From contig JACAAZ010000003.1 of the NCBI GenBank assembly GCA_013376995.1, positions 124,001-188,000 of the forward strand: 64,000 bases of DNA, given 5' to 3'. Positions 1 through 8,918 of the stretch are shown here, piece by piece. Both the position numbers and the translations under genes were made by a program. The notes under the pieces were generated by a model. The model did no database searches. It was not told the origin of the DNA and saw only the letters and a list, made by a program, of their open reading frames with translations. Source of the stretch: Bacteroidota bacterium. Lineage in GTDB: Bacteria; Bacteroidota; Bacteroidia; Bacteroidales; UBA4417. The stretch's first letter is position 1. The number at the start of each line of letters is the position of its first letter.

Positions 1-1275
1 CTCGAGTATATTAGCAAGTGCACCTTTTGTTATCAGGTAATGTTTGGCACTCTCACTGACGGCTATACTCAGTCGTTTCCTCAAAAAATCATAGGGTATT
101 TCTCCAATTTTTTCAAACGCCTTTGTTTCAATTTTCTTATGCATCAATATGGCTTCATCAATGGGATTTGTAAAGCCTGTTTCAAATGTTGCGTTCAGGT
201 AAGCATACAAGAATACCTTTTCATTTTCAATCCCTGACACATCAACAGCTGCCTGAAGCCTGACCTTCCCCTCTGTAAGCGTTCCCGTTTTATCAGAACA
301 AATGATGTTCATACTTCCGAAGTTCTCAATTGAGGCAAGCCGTTTAACAATCACTTTATTCTTAGCCATTTTCTTGGCCCCATGAGCCAGGTTAATGCTG
401 ATGATTGCCGGAAGCAACTGGGGAGTTAAACCTACTGCCAATGCCAGAGAAAAAAGGAATGATTCAAGAACTGGCCTATGCAGGTATACATTAATCGCAA
501 AGATGAGCACAACCAACAGCAAGGTCACTTCGCCAAGAAAATAGCCAAATCGCCTGATACCACGCTCAAATTCAGTTTCCTGGGGTTTAAGTTTCAGATG
601 TTCCGAAACTTTGCCGAATTCGGTATTCTTACCAGTAAAAGCAACCAGGGCCTTTGCATTTCCGCTAACAATATGCGTACCCATCCATACTGAATTCGTC
701 CGCCTGGCCAGTTCAGTAACAACAGGAAGCACAGATACCTGCTTTTCAACAGGATAAGTCTCACCGGTAAGCATTGATTCATCTACAAAAAGATCTGTGG
801 ATTCGAGTATAAGGCAATCGCCGGGAACAATATCACCGGCATTCAGAATAATAAGGTCTCCGGGAACAATATTTTCTACAGGAATTTCTATTTCTTTTCC
901 ATTGCGAAGTGTCGAGACATTGATCCTGACAATAGCCAGCAGTTTCTTAACCGCATCCGATGCAGAATGTTCCTGCCAGAATCCCAGGAGACCGCTGATG
1001 ACCACAATTGACAGAATGATCGAAGCATCGGCAATGTTATGGAGGTAGATTGACAATACTGTAGCCCCCAAAAGTATAAGGATGATGGGGCTTTTAAACT
1101 GGGCTACAAGAAGAATGAGGGTATTCGATCTTTTTGCGGGTTTCAACCGATTGGCCCCGTATGTTGTAAGCCTCTTCTGTGCTTCATCTGCAGAAAGACC
1201 GTTGGTCGAAACATTGTACTGAGCAAGGATTTCCCGGACAGGAATACTCCAAAATGCTGATTGGTTCTGATCCAT
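1..1275 (-). CDS. mgtA: Magnesium-translocating P-type ATPase (MgtA-like), 5' part, cut by window edge
   Basis: Translating the minus strand from the ATG at 1275 gives 425 open codons to the window edge, so the C-terminal half is missing. The N-terminal cation-ATPase domain is followed by the actuator region with a DESMLTGE motif, then a membrane segment with GLTPQLLPAI, and the phosphorylation motif SDKTGTLTEG with its Asp near residue 328. The TPQLLP and IENFGSMN stretches resemble type IIIB (MgtA/MgtB) Mg2+ importers more than Ca2+ pumps; this subtype call rests on memory of the family. It would sit in the inner membrane and import Mg2+ using ATP. The start follows a 189-bp gap from the next gene and no shared promoter module is seen there. 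It could be another P3 or P2 ATPase. Confidence 0.85.
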   Translation of the reverse strand, partial: MDQNQSAFWSIPVREILAQYNVSTNGLSADEAQKRLTTYGANRLKPAKRSNTLILLVAQFKSPIILILLGATVLSIYLHNIADASIILSIVVISGLLGFWQEHSASDAVKKLLAIVRINVSTLRNGKEIEIPVENIVPGDLIILNAGDIVPGDCLILESTDLFVDESMLTGETYPVEKQVSVLPVVTELARRTNSVWMGTHIVSGNAKALVAFTGKNTEFGKVSEHLKLKPQETEFERGIRRFGYFLGEVTLLLVVLIFAINVYLHRPVLESFLFSLALAVGLTPQLLPAIISINLAHGAKKMAKNKVIVKRLASIENFGSMNIICSDKTGTLTEGKVRLQAAVDVSGIENEKVFLYAYLNATFETGFTNPIDEAILMHKKIETKAFEKIGEIPYDFLRKRLSIAVSESAKHYLITKGALANILE

Positions 1276-1464
1276 AAAGTGCTTCCTTTGATTTTGATGC
1301 TATTTTGATCCACTCAAACAGCTCTTTCGTGCCCAGCACAGCGGGATCATTCTTTTAACTTCCAGGCATTTGCCTTGTATTATTAACCTGCCAATTTAAC
1401 AATAAGCTGATAATAAATATAAAACAGCTGATAAGATAATTACTCAATCTTGTGAAAGAGTAAC

Positions 1465-1842
1465 CTAAGAAAAATACTGTCTTACAAAAGCATGCCTGTG
1501 ATATTCGTCCAATTTGTCAGCATCTTTTGCTTCAATTTTTATTTTATCAAAACGATGGTCGGCTTTTAACAGGTTAAGCAACTCATTTTTAGCATTGGTA
1601 GGGCCGAAAAGAACCACATCATTGTAATTGAGCAACATACCGCCAAGCTTTTTAAAATAGGCAAATTGATGTTGATTCTCTTTATTGTGCATCAGGTTTT
1701 CACTTCTGCTCAGGCTGAATTCTTTATCCTGGTGTGAGAACCCGGAAGATACACTTTTTTGAATTATCACATCGTCCGAAAGTTCCATCAAAAAGGCTTC
1801 GGAGTGATCGAGGTAAACAGCTACTTTATCGGATATCTTCAT
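1465..1842 (-). CDS. Small protein, possibly baeRF/host-attachment-like
   Basis: A 125-residue soluble protein with no signal peptide or membrane segment. It starts with a strand-rich segment (VAVYLDHSEAFLMEL) and ends with a helical part (NDVVLFGPTNAKNELLNLL, then DADKLDEYHRHAFVRQYF). This arrangement recalls the release-factor-1-like 'host attachment/baeRF' proteins, in which a 'GP..AK..L...L' strand-helix precedes the C-terminus, but I cannot confirm the family. It is the last gene of the apparent OYE-CbpA-CbpM series, 56 bp after the cbpM stop, which suggests a stress-related role. The product is otherwise unknown. Confidence 0.6.
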   Translation of the reverse strand: MKISDKVAVYLDHSEAFLMELSDDVIIQKSVSSGFSHQDKEFSLSRSENLMHNKENQHQFAYFKKLGGMLLNYNDVVLFGPTNAKNELLNLLKADHRFDKIKIEAKDADKLDEYHRHAFVRQYFS

Positions 1843-1898
1843 TTTATTTGAATTGATGTGTTAGTAAGTGACTTTTTTTCAAGCCTTTAGTGGCGATG

Positions 1899-2195
1899 CT
1901 ATTCATTTTCATAAAGAAGAAGCCTGTTCCTCAAAGAGGTAATTTCATCCTGCATGCTGTTAATACGCCGGATCATATGGGTAATTGCTTCAATTCCTTC
2001 GATATTGATATCAAGGTCGTAGTAAAACCGGATAAATCGCTCCAGATCCCTGATCTGGGCCGGATCTATAAACCCTGTATCCTGTATCGTAGTTACTTCA
2101 ATCAAACCATTCTGTTGCAATGAACTGACGAAGGAAATCTCGATGTTGTGGTTGGCACAAAAGACCTCAACAGCTACTAAGCTCTCTGTTTGCAT
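1899..2195 (-). CDS. cbpM: Chaperone modulator CbpM (MerR-like fold)
   Basis: A 98-residue protein with the CbpM pattern: a short N-terminal winged-helix-like part containing the phrase QQNGLIEV, then a DPAQIRDLERFIRFYYDLDINIEGIEAI-type helix and a C-terminal coiled coil (RRINSMQDEITSLRNRL). CbpM proteins bind the J domain of the DnaJ-like co-chaperone CbpA and restrain it. The gene lies 96 bp downstream of the DnaJ/CbpA-like gene on the same strand, the expected partner arrangement. The ATG at 2195 is the natural start. Confidence is high from the combination of sequence and neighbour. Confidence 0.85.
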   Translation of the reverse strand: MQTESLVAVEVFCANHNIEISFVSSLQQNGLIEVTTIQDTGFIDPAQIRDLERFIRFYYDLDINIEGIEAITHMIRRINSMQDEITSLRNRLLLYENE

Positions 2196-2291
2196 GGATA
2201 GGGTGTTACATTTAAGTGGTCAGTCCCGTTTTTGATGCTGTGAATACCAATTGCAGAATATATTTCATCCATTTTTCATCAGCATCACCTT

Positions 2292-3179
2292 CTATGTTTG
2301 TGACAATTCAGTAAATAATTCCTTCTGCCTATTGGTCAACACTTCCGGTATTTTTATGTTGTATGTCACTATCAAATCTCCGAAGCGCCCTTCTTCCTTA
2401 TAGACCGGAAAACCCTTTCCTTTCAGCTTTATCTTTGTTCCATTCTGAGTTAATGGCTTAACCTGGAGTTTGATTTTACCATCCAACGTATCCATGGTAA
2501 ATTCTCCGCCAAGGATAGCCAGGTAAAGGTCAAGGTCAGCTGTTGTATACAGATTATGTTCCAATCGCTTGATTTTTGGATGATTGGCAATGACAAACGA
2601 AATGAAGAGGTCACCATTTGGGCCTCCGTTAACTCCGGGGCTACCATGCCCGGGAATCTTTATGGTCTGGCCATTTTCAATCCCTGCAGGTATTGTAATC
2701 CTGATAGATTCACCGTTTACCTGGAAGGTTTGCTTGTGTGTTTTATATGCTTCCAGCAACTGGAGATGCAATTCAGCATTGTAATCCGAACCCCTGAACC
2801 TGGATTGTGAACTTCTGCCTGGCTTGGCCTGACCACCAAACAAGGATTCGAAGAAGTCGGAAAATTCATCTGCTGAGCTTGAATTTGTATACCTGGCTTG
2901 CTGTGCAGATGATGGCGGCTTACCATATTGTTTAGTCTTTTCAGATTCGTCAGCTTGCTTCCAGTTCTTTCCATATTCATCGTATTTCCTTCGTTTTTCG
3001 GGATCGCTTAAAACTTCATTAGCTTCGTTAATATTTTGAAAATTCCTTTTTGCATCCTTGTCATTAGGATTCAAATCAGGGTGATATTTCCGGGCCAATT
3101 TCCGGTAAGCGCTCTTAATTTCCTTTGCTGTGGCTGATTTATCAATGCCAAGGACTTCATAGTAATTGACAAAATTCAT
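2292..3179 (-). CDS. cbpA: DnaJ-class co-chaperone CbpA
   Basis: The protein is 295 residues from the ATG at 3179; a GTG three bases upstream would add one residue. The J domain occupies about residues 4-70 with the HPD motif at 33-35, which stimulates DnaK ATPase. A glycine/serine-rich linker with FFESLFGG follows, then the two C-terminal peptide-binding domains ([26 protein letters not shown], and later KGKGFPV). There is no cysteine-rich zinc domain, which separates it from true DnaJ and fits CbpA (type II Hsp40). The cbpM gene follows directly and the OYE reductase gene is 21 bp upstream, so the genes are probably co-transcribed. Confidence 0.92.
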   Translation of the reverse strand: MNFVNYYEVLGIDKSATAKEIKSAYRKLARKYHPDLNPNDKDAKRNFQNINEANEVLSDPEKRRKYDEYGKNWKQADESEKTKQYGKPPSSAQQARYTNSSSADEFSDFFESLFGGQAKPGRSSQSRFRGSDYNAELHLQLLEAYKTHKQTFQVNGESIRITIPAGIENGQTIKIPGHGSPGVNGGPNGDLFISFVIANHPKIKRLEHNLYTTADLDLYLAILGGEFTMDTLDGKIKLQVKPLTQNGTKIKLKGKGFPVYKEEGRFGDLIVTYNIKIPEVLTNRQKELFTELSQT

Positions 3180-3200
3180 CACACATTTCCTTTTCTGTAT

Positions 3201-4289
3201 TTAGATACTATAAACCGGGTAATCTGTATAACCCTTCTCCCCTGGTGTGTAAAACAAATCCATGTGAAGTTCCCCGGATAATTTCCAATTGTTCCTGAAC
3301 CGGTCTACAAGGTCAGGATTGCTGATGAATGGCTTTCCAAAGGCTATAAGGTCAGCGAGACCGTTTTGAATGTCTGCTTCACCCGTTTCCTTTGTGTAAC
3401 CGCCTGTCAGAATGATCATATTCTTGAAGTTATTCCTGATTAGTGTTTTAATTTCAACAGGAACTGAAGGCGCTCCCATTGCAGAATGATCAACAATATG
3501 AATATATGCTATTCCCAACTTGTTAATCTCTTCGGAAAGGTAAGAATAGGTCTCCTCTATTTCGGGATACAGTGGCATGTCGCTTGCTACTCCATAGGGA
3601 GACAAACGGATACCTGTTTTAGTTTTTCCAATAGCATCAGCTACCTGAGATAAAATTTCAATTACAAACCGGCAACGATTTTCAATGCTTCCTCCGTACT
3701 GGTCTTTTCGCACATTACTCACGGGTGAAAGGAACTGCTCAAGAAGGTAACCATTGGCTCCGTGCAATTCTACTCCGTCGAAACCTGCATCCATCCCATT
3801 GAGTGCTGCATCAACAAATTCTGATTTAGTATGAAGGATATCTGCAATAGTCATGGCTTTTGGCACCGGAAAATCCTGGAGTTGTTTCGAATCCGTCCAC
3901 ATCTGTCCTGATGCCTTGATTGAAGATGGTGCAAGTATTTGTGAAGAATCCGGCATATTGAGGGGGTGGCTGATCCTTCCCGTATGCATCAGCTGAACAA
4001 ATATTTTACAATCGCTCTCGTGTACTGCAGATGTTACCTTACCCCAGCCTTCGACCTGCTCCCTGTTGAAAATACCGGGAATCCGGGCATAGCCCAAACC
4101 GTTTACAGAAGGAGAAGTACCTTCGGTAATGATCAGTCCAGCACCTGAACGTTGTTTATAATATTCTGCCATGAGGCTGTTCGGCACATTCCCTATTGCG
4201 CGGCAGCGAGTCATCGGAGCCATTACTACACGTGAGGATGTAGATAAAAAATCAGTCCTGAAGGGCTTCAGCATTTCGTATTCAGCCAT
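3201..4289 (-). CDS. Old-yellow-enzyme alkene reductase (NADH:flavin oxidoreductase)
   Basis: A 362-residue TIM-barrel flavoenzyme. Hallmarks are APMTRCRA near residue 24, QLMHTGR near 99, the substrate-anion binding HGAN in VELHGANGYLLEQFLSP near 175, and DQYGGSIENRCRF directly after it. These match the NemA/OYE family, which reduces activated C=C bonds, nitro compounds and electrophiles using FMN and NAD(P)H in the cytoplasm. It is the first gene of the apparent OYE-cbpA-cbpM-small-protein unit, which would make the unit an electrophile and protein-stress group. No shared promoter module is seen in the 59 bp upstream. The physiological substrate cannot be told from sequence. Confidence 0.9.
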   Translation of the reverse strand: MAEYEMLKPFRTDFLSTSSRVVMAPMTRCRAIGNVPNSLMAEYYKQRSGAGLIITEGTSPSVNGLGYARIPGIFNREQVEGWGKVTSAVHESDCKIFVQLMHTGRISHPLNMPDSSQILAPSSIKASGQMWTDSKQLQDFPVPKAMTIADILHTKSEFVDAALNGMDAGFDGVELHGANGYLLEQFLSPVSNVRKDQYGGSIENRCRFVIEILSQVADAIGKTKTGIRLSPYGVASDMPLYPEIEETYSYLSEEINKLGIAYIHIVDHSAMGAPSVPVEIKTLIRNNFKNMIILTGGYTKETGEADIQNGLADLIAFGKPFISNPDLVDRFRNNWKLSGELHMDLFYTPGEKGYTDYPVYSI

Positions 4290-4348
4290 TACAAATATTT
4301 TACAATGTTTATGATCTTATGACAATCCTGACAAGAAGCTGGCATTAC

Positions 4349-4594
4349 CTATCTTTTATCGATATTATGCCTGTTGTGTTGATTATGATTCCCGCGATTC
4401 TGCTGGCCGCTATTCATCGGATGCCTTTCATGCCTGTGCGATGGAATAAATACGGCACATGAATTAACAAGCAGCATAACGGACAGCAGACAGAGCAGCA
4501 ATATGGCTTTTAAAGATTTGCCTGACCTGGATTTGAGCCGTACCTCTTCATCACTATTAAATGAAGGATAATTAAGAATTCCCGTTTTTTTCAT
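4349..4594 (-). CDS. Small histidine/asparagine-rich lipoprotein
   Basis: An 81-residue protein with a 28-residue charged N-terminus, a hydrophobic segment (AILLLCLLSVMLLVNSC) and a lipobox-like VNSC cysteine near residue 46. After this comes a short tail very rich in His, Asn, Arg and Gln (SHRHERHP, NHNQHNRHN). I infer a lipid-anchored peptide that might bind divalent metal. The unusually long region before the hydrophobic segment is odd for a lipoprotein; a single-pass membrane protein is the alternative. The gene is preceded by a copy of the shared promoter module whose -7 box lies 36 bp before the ATG. No family was recognised. Confidence 0.7.
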   Translation of the reverse strand: MKKTGILNYPSFNSDEEVRLKSRSGKSLKAILLLCLLSVMLLVNSCAVFIPSHRHERHPMNSGQQNRGNHNQHNRHNIDKR

Positions 4595-4630
4595 CTTTAT
4601 TTGTTTTTGGCGGGAGTAGAATTCCCATTA

Positions 4631-4699
4631 CAAAGTTGAATTGTAGCGCCTGACTTCACCTTACACTATTAATGGAAAGTGTTACATAATTCACATAAT
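4631..4699 (-). promoter_or_regulatory. Shared promoter module P1
   Basis: Read on the minus strand: ATTATGTGAATTATGTAA (4699-4682), 13 bp, ATAGTGTAA (box 4668-4661), 22 bp, and a -7-like CAACTTTG ending at 4631. Spacing is identical to the other 11 copies in the window. It directs transcription into the His-rich lipoprotein gene. Confidence 0.8.
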
Positions 4700-4767
4700 G
4701 AGAAGTATCTCCAACTATTTTGCAATTTCATAATAATAATAACCTCAGAAAGCAAGGATTAAGGATT

Positions 4768-4992
4768 TTACAGCCTGTTTCTCCTTGCTGCACCCAGACA
4801 GAACAAGTATCCAAGCAAAAAGCCGACTCCCATACTAATCAGGATCTGGGGCCATTGCCAACCTGTCATACTGAAAGACATACCTCCCAGCATTGTTCCC
4901 CGGTCGGTATCACAATCAACAATAACCAATATGATCACTATAAAAAGGATAATGGTTGACACAGTATTAATGATACCTCTTTTGCTTATCAT
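4768..4992 (-). CDS. Small two-TM membrane protein
   Basis: A 74-residue protein with two hydrophobic segments (about residues 10-26, IINTVSTIILFIVIILVIV, and 49-67, ILISMGVGFLLGYLFCL) joined by a polar loop with DCDTDRGTMLGG, and a basic C-terminus (AARRNRL). The second segment resembles LapA/DUF-type 'MGVGFLLGYL' helices. It is probably an inner-membrane envelope protein of unknown function. It lies 157 bp downstream of promoter module P2, with no other gene between, and is thus likely a member of the same regulon. Confidence 0.7.
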   Translation of the reverse strand: MISKRGIINTVSTIILFIVIILVIVDCDTDRGTMLGGMSFSMTGWQWPQILISMGVGFLLGYLFCLGAARRNRL

Positions 4993-5302
4993 ATTTTTAC
5001 AGAATTAATGTCATCTCAGCTATTAAACAAGCCTGTGGACAATCTGAATACTCAATTAACTTAATTATAGTTTTCCAGGCCTGACATGAGTTTCAGCCTG
5101 CTCACCATATCCTTCCAATCTTTTGTACAACTGAAACTGGAAGCATAGTAAAGATACCTCCCAGGTTTTGTGCTTGTGTTATACAATTCAAAGATTCATT
5201 TATATAATTCACACATTAACTGTGAGATTATAAAGTATGTAAAGGGTTAATTCTCTAAAGAAATCAACTTCGACACTCTGGAAACAGATAGTGCTGATCC
5301 GG
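4993..5302. other. 310-bp non-coding stretch with promoter P2
   Basis: Holds module P2 (5149-5217) and the roughly 150-nt leader of the two-TM gene. The leader contains an 8-bp inverted repeat AGTTTCAG (5089-5096) / CTGAAACT (5131-5138). The 3' end of the P-type ATPase gene borders the stretch; no convincing terminator was seen. Confidence 0.6.
5149..5217 (-). promoter_or_regulatory. Shared promoter module P2
   Basis: Minus strand: AATGTGTGAATTATATAA (5217-5200), 13 bp, TTGTATAA (5186-5179), 22 bp, -7-like TATCTTTA ending at 5149. It points to the small two-TM gene. Confidence 0.78.
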
Positions 5303-7870
5303 TTAAAGAGAAGAAATTGCCAGGGCTCTCAGGCTCTTATACTTAAAATGTTTGTAAATCTCGAACCAGGTAATTGTTGATAAGCCTGCAAGGCCGCAAA
5401 TTAAAATATTGAAAAGCGGTATTTTCTCAAATTGAAATAATACCAGGAAGAAATTCACATTCAGAATGATAGCGAGAAATGAAATTGCTCCCCCGCTTAC
5501 CCATAATACTGCATTGTTGCGAGTAGCCAGTATCCGGAAAATATTTTCAGTCCACGATCTGTTGGTAAGGATCACTGCAAGGTTTGCAATTATGAGTGTG
5601 ATGAAGGTCATGGATCGTACTTCCTTTTCAGCATACCCCATGTAAAGTCCGGCAAAATAGATGACGAGCGTGGTAATAAGGATACCCAAACCCTGCATGC
5701 AACTGAACAGTATCTTCCTGCTTCCGAAAAATGGTGTATTTATATCTTTGGGAGGCCGGTGCATAATATTTTTCTCAGCTTTTTCGGCTTCAAAAATGAT
5801 GGAACATGCCGGGTCAATGATCAGTTCAAGGAATACAATATGTACAGGCCATAAAATGAGCGGGAAATTCCCCAGCAATATCGGGATCAGTGAGAGACCC
5901 GCTATTGGCACATGTATAGCAAAGGTATAGCCGAAAGCTTTTTGCAGGTTGTCGAATATCCGCCTTCCCATCCGAATTGCGCCAACAATGGAAGCGAAAT
6001 TATCGTCCATCAATACCAGTGATGCTGCTTCCCTGGCTACGTCAGTTCCCTTTTCACCCATTGCGATGCCAATATGTGCTGATTTGAGTGCCGGGGCATC
6101 ATTGATACCATCACCGGTCATTGCAACAATTTCATTATTCTTCTTTAGAGCCTCAACGATTTTGAGCTTTTGTTCCGGGATAACCCTGGCAAAAACATTA
6201 ATATTCCTGATCTTTTCGCGCAGTTCCAATTCTGTCATTTGCTGCAACTCCTGCCCTGTTATACATTCTTCAGGGTTTTGAATTCCTATCTCTAAAGCAA
6301 TGTGCCGGGCTGTTACCGGATAATCTCCAGTGATCATAATTACCCTGATACCAGCCTTGTAACATTCGGAAACAGCCTGGCTTACATTCTCACGAATCGG
6401 GTCTGAAAGGCCAATAAGGCCAATAAAATCGAATGAAAAACCATGCTGAATCTCAGGTAATCCTTTTGTATTGATTTTTGCCTTTGCAACACCCAATACC
6501 CGCAATCCATCTTTTGCAAGCAAACCAACAGCACCCAGCAATCGTTGCTTTTCCTTTTTTTCAAGGTGGCATAGGTCAAAAATGGCTTCGGGGGCTCCCT
6601 TAGTTGCAATGATCCTTTCCTGGGTCCCTTTGTGGGAAAAAACCCTCGACATGGCCATAAGTTCTCTGGAAAGAGGGTATTCCTTTATCATCTCCCAATT
6701 CTCATGGACATGATCAGTACCCTTCAGGTAGAAATCACCCAAATGGGTGATTGCCTTTTCCATAGGATCAAAAGCATTCACCTGGCTGGAAAGTATTCCA
6801 AATTCAAGAATTTCATGAAATTCGGAAACTAAATCTGTTTTTTGGTTGACAGCAAGGAAATCTTTCCCGTTATACAAATGTGTAACTGTCATTTTGTTTT
6901 GCGTAAGGGTTCCTGTTTTGTCGGTACATAATACGGTTGCGGAACCTAATGTCTCAATTGCAGCTGGTTCCCTGGTCAGGACTTTCTTTTTGGACATACG
7001 CCAGGCACCAAGCGCCATGAAGACAGTGAGAATAACAGGAAATTCCTCGGGTAAGATTGCCATGGCCATTGTTATTGCTGCAAGAAACCCATTCAGTAAA
7101 CTGCCATGGGTAAGGGTATAACCTATTACTACCAGCACACAAAGTATAGCTGCAATGATCGTAAGCTTCCTGACCAATGATCCCATTTCCAGTTTTAAAC
7201 GGGTTGGTTCGGGTTTTACATCCTGAAGTGCCTTACCTATTTTACCGATTTCGGTATTTATACCTGTTCCAGTGACACGTGCAATACCATTTCCCTGGAC
7301 TATCATTGATCCGGAAAATACAAAGGGTAAATCATCACCTCCAGGCTGAATATTTTCCAGGACCCCGTTCCATGCATTTTTCCTTACAGGTATTGATTCA
7401 CCGGTTAGCAAGGATTCATCTACCAATAAATTAATTGAATTCAAAACTGTGGCATCGGCAGGTATCCTGTCGCCTTCCTGGACAATGATTATGTCATCGG
7501 TTACTACTTCAATGCCTGCAATACGCAATTCAACACCATCCCTGATTACAAGAGCCCTGGGGCTTGCAAGGTCCTTCAATGCATCCAATGCCTTTTCAGT
7601 CTTCTTTTCCTGGAAAAATTCTATTCCCATTATAACAAAGACAAATCCCAGGAGAATGATGCCCTCACGCAGATCGCCCATTACCATATATATACTGCCG
7701 CAAGCAACCAGCAAGATGAACATAGGTTCCCTAACGACCTTGATGGCAATGGAGAAAAATGATTTGGGTTTGGAAGAAGGCAAGCTATTGAAGCCTTCGG
7801 AACGCAGTTTTTCCCCGGCCTGTGCAGAGGTTAGACCTTCGTATTGACCTGGAACAAAGAAATTATTCAA
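5303..7870 (-). CDS. Cation-translocating P-type ATPase (Ca2+-type)
   Basis: An 855-residue P2-type ATPase. It has an N-terminal cation-ATPase domain, the actuator motif LLTGESIPV near 155, a membrane-4 motif LPEEFPV near 274, the phosphorylation site CTDKTGTLTQ with Asp near 317, and the hinge motif MTGDGINDAPALKSAHIGIAMG near 590. About ten membrane segments are visible. The PEEFP form of the usual PEGLP motif is typical of bacterial Ca2+/PMCA-like pumps of uncertain ion specificity. No in-frame ATG exists upstream; the TTG at 7870 gives the normal N-terminus. The 226-bp gap to the uspA-like gene contains no shared promoter module. The ion exported could be Ca2+ or another divalent cation. 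Confidence 0.92.
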   Translation of the reverse strand: MNNFFVPGQYEGLTSAQAGEKLRSEGFNSLPSSKPKSFFSIAIKVVREPMFILLVACGSIYMVMGDLREGIILLGFVFVIMGIEFFQEKKTEKALDALKDLASPRALVIRDGVELRIAGIEVVTDDIIIVQEGDRIPADATVLNSINLLVDESLLTGESIPVRKNAWNGVLENIQPGGDDLPFVFSGSMIVQGNGIARVTGTGINTEIGKIGKALQDVKPEPTRLKLEMGSLVRKLTIIAAILCVLVVIGYTLTHGSLLNGFLAAITMAMAILPEEFPVILTVFMALGAWRMSKKKVLTREPAAIETLGSATVLCTDKTGTLTQNKMTVTHLYNGKDFLAVNQKTDLVSEFHEILEFGILSSQVNAFDPMEKAITHLGDFYLKGTDHVHENWEMIKEYPLSRELMAMSRVFSHKGTQERIIATKGAPEAIFDLCHLEKKEKQRLLGAVGLLAKDGLRVLGVAKAKINTKGLPEIQHGFSFDFIGLIGLSDPIRENVSQAVSECYKAGIRVIMITGDYPVTARHIALEIGIQNPEECITGQELQQMTELELREKIRNINVFARVIPEQKLKIVEALKKNNEIVAMTGDGINDAPALKSAHIGIAMGEKGTDVAREAASLVLMDDNFASIVGAIRMGRRIFDNLQKAFGYTFAIHVPIAGLSLIPILLGNFPLILWPVHIVFLELIIDPACSIIFEAEKAEKNIMHRPPKDINTPFFGSRKILFSCMQGLGILITTLVIYFAGLYMGYAEKEVRSMTFITLIIANLAVILTNRSWTENIFRILATRNNAVLWVSGGAISFLAIILNVNFFLVLFQFEKIPLFNILICGLAGLSTITWFEIYKHFKYKSLRALAISSL

Positions 7871-7930
7871 TTGGCAAATCTGGTAAAATGTGAATTTAAT
7901 GTACCATTAATGATATTTCAGTGGTTTTAG

Positions 7931-8016
7931 AATGCAATCTTCGTGAATTCTCAGTGCCTTCGCGGCTTCAAGGTATTATTATGCCATAAAGCCACAATGT
8001 CACCAAAGAAACACTA
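7931..8016. repeat. Degenerate CTTTGTG/CCACAATGTCACC-type intergenic repeat
   Basis: The plus strand reads cttcgtgaattctcagtgcc, then ttcgcggcttcaa, then a 'ccataaagccacaatgtcac' section ending in caaagaaac. This resembles the dispersed 'ctttgtgtctttgtggc' sequences found in many Bacteroidota intergenic regions, from memory of such genomes. It sits in the leader of the P-type ATPase gene. It has no coding content. Confidence 0.4.
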
Positions 8017-8096
8017 TGCTTAACACATTTTGCTTGCATCTGATAAATGCAATTTCAAAAACACCGAATACACTTTAATTATGGAAGCAGGTTTGA

Positions 8097-8582
8097 TTAA
8101 TCATGCTTCTTGGTAGGAATTACGAAAATGGGGATTTTGGAATGTCGCAGAACTTCTTCTGTTACACTTCCAATCAGGATATTTTTCAGCCATTTGCGGC
8201 TATGTGATCCCATCACAATAAAATTGGCATGAATCTCCTTTGCCACTTTCAGAATGGTCTCTGCAACAGCACCTTCTTCCACAATTGTCTGAATAGCATC
8301 ATCCTGCAGATGAATTTTTGATTTGGCAAGATATTGCAAAGTGGCTTCCTTGAGCGCTTCGCCATTATCAGCAGTCAGTGGAACCAGCCCCTGAATACCA
8401 TTGAACCCCATTATAGGAGAATATTCTTCGGAGGAATAATAAATAAGGTCAGAAACTACATGCAGCAAAACAACCTCCGCATCCATGGACCTGGCAACGA
8501 TATATCCTCCTTCAGCAACTTTTTGGGCAGTTGGATCATAATCCAATGCTATCAATACTTTGGTGATCTTGGTTGTTTTCAT
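8097..8582 (-). CDS. Universal stress protein (UspA family)
   Basis: A 161-residue single-domain Usp. The N-terminal strand KVLIALDYDPTAQKVAE carries the family's conserved Asp, and the ATP-binding signature G-2x-G-9x-G(S/T) appears as MGSHSRKWLKNILIGSVTEEVLRHSKIPIFVIP near residues 123-155. It is thus likely an ATP-binding Usp of the UspFG/MJ0577 type. It is cytoplasmic and linked to survival under stress. Immediately upstream of its ATG (24 bp) lies a six-copy 7-bp tandem repeat that could alter expression by slippage. It is a single gene, separate from the neighbouring ATPase. Confidence 0.92.
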   Translation of the reverse strand: MKTTKITKVLIALDYDPTAQKVAEGGYIVARSMDAEVVLLHVVSDLIYYSSEEYSPIMGFNGIQGLVPLTADNGEALKEATLQYLAKSKIHLQDDAIQTIVEEGAVAETILKVAKEIHANFIVMGSHSRKWLKNILIGSVTEEVLRHSKIPIFVIPTKKHD

Positions 8583-8605
8583 TTCAGATGCTATTAGGGT
8601 TAAAT

Positions 8606-8646
8606 GTTATTGGTTATTGGTTATTGGTTATTGGTTATTGGTTATT
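8606..8646. repeat. Heptanucleotide tandem repeat (GTTATTG)x5.9
   Basis: Five perfect GTTATTG units (8606-8640) plus a partial GTTATT (8641-8646). On the coding strand of the Usp gene this is a (CAATAAC)n tract ending 24 bp before the ATG. Such simple repeats are prone to slipped-strand length change. Confidence 0.95.
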
Positions 8647-8752
8647 CCTGCCTGAAGCCGCTTGATTAATTGCTATTGGTTGCGCCTAAATAGCCATTTC
8701 TTGATCTTTGGTTGGATGTAGGTTTCAGGCCAGATTGAAACCAATCCTTCTT

Positions 8753-8836
8753 TGTCGCCAGGCATCCGTTGATAAAAGTCTTATTATTAGTTATCTGACT
8801 AGCAGGGTATAAAAGTTCTTTTTGGATGCCTGACAA
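8753..8836. repeat. Interrupted inverted repeat (CAGGCATCC/GGATGCCTG)
   Basis: Perfect 9-bp arms 8759-8767 and 8824-8832, extended by imperfect TTGTC/ACAA flanks, with about 56 bp between. It lies in the 336-bp gap (8583-8918) between the acidic-protein gene and the Usp gene. It may be a small palindromic element or part of a transcript end. No coding sequence is seen in this gap. Confidence 0.5.
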
Positions 8837-8918
8837 CAAATCGGGAGTTCAAATCAAACCACCGCATTATTAAAAAAAATAGCTTTCAGAATCTGAAATA
8901 CAAATTGAAGGTTTACTC

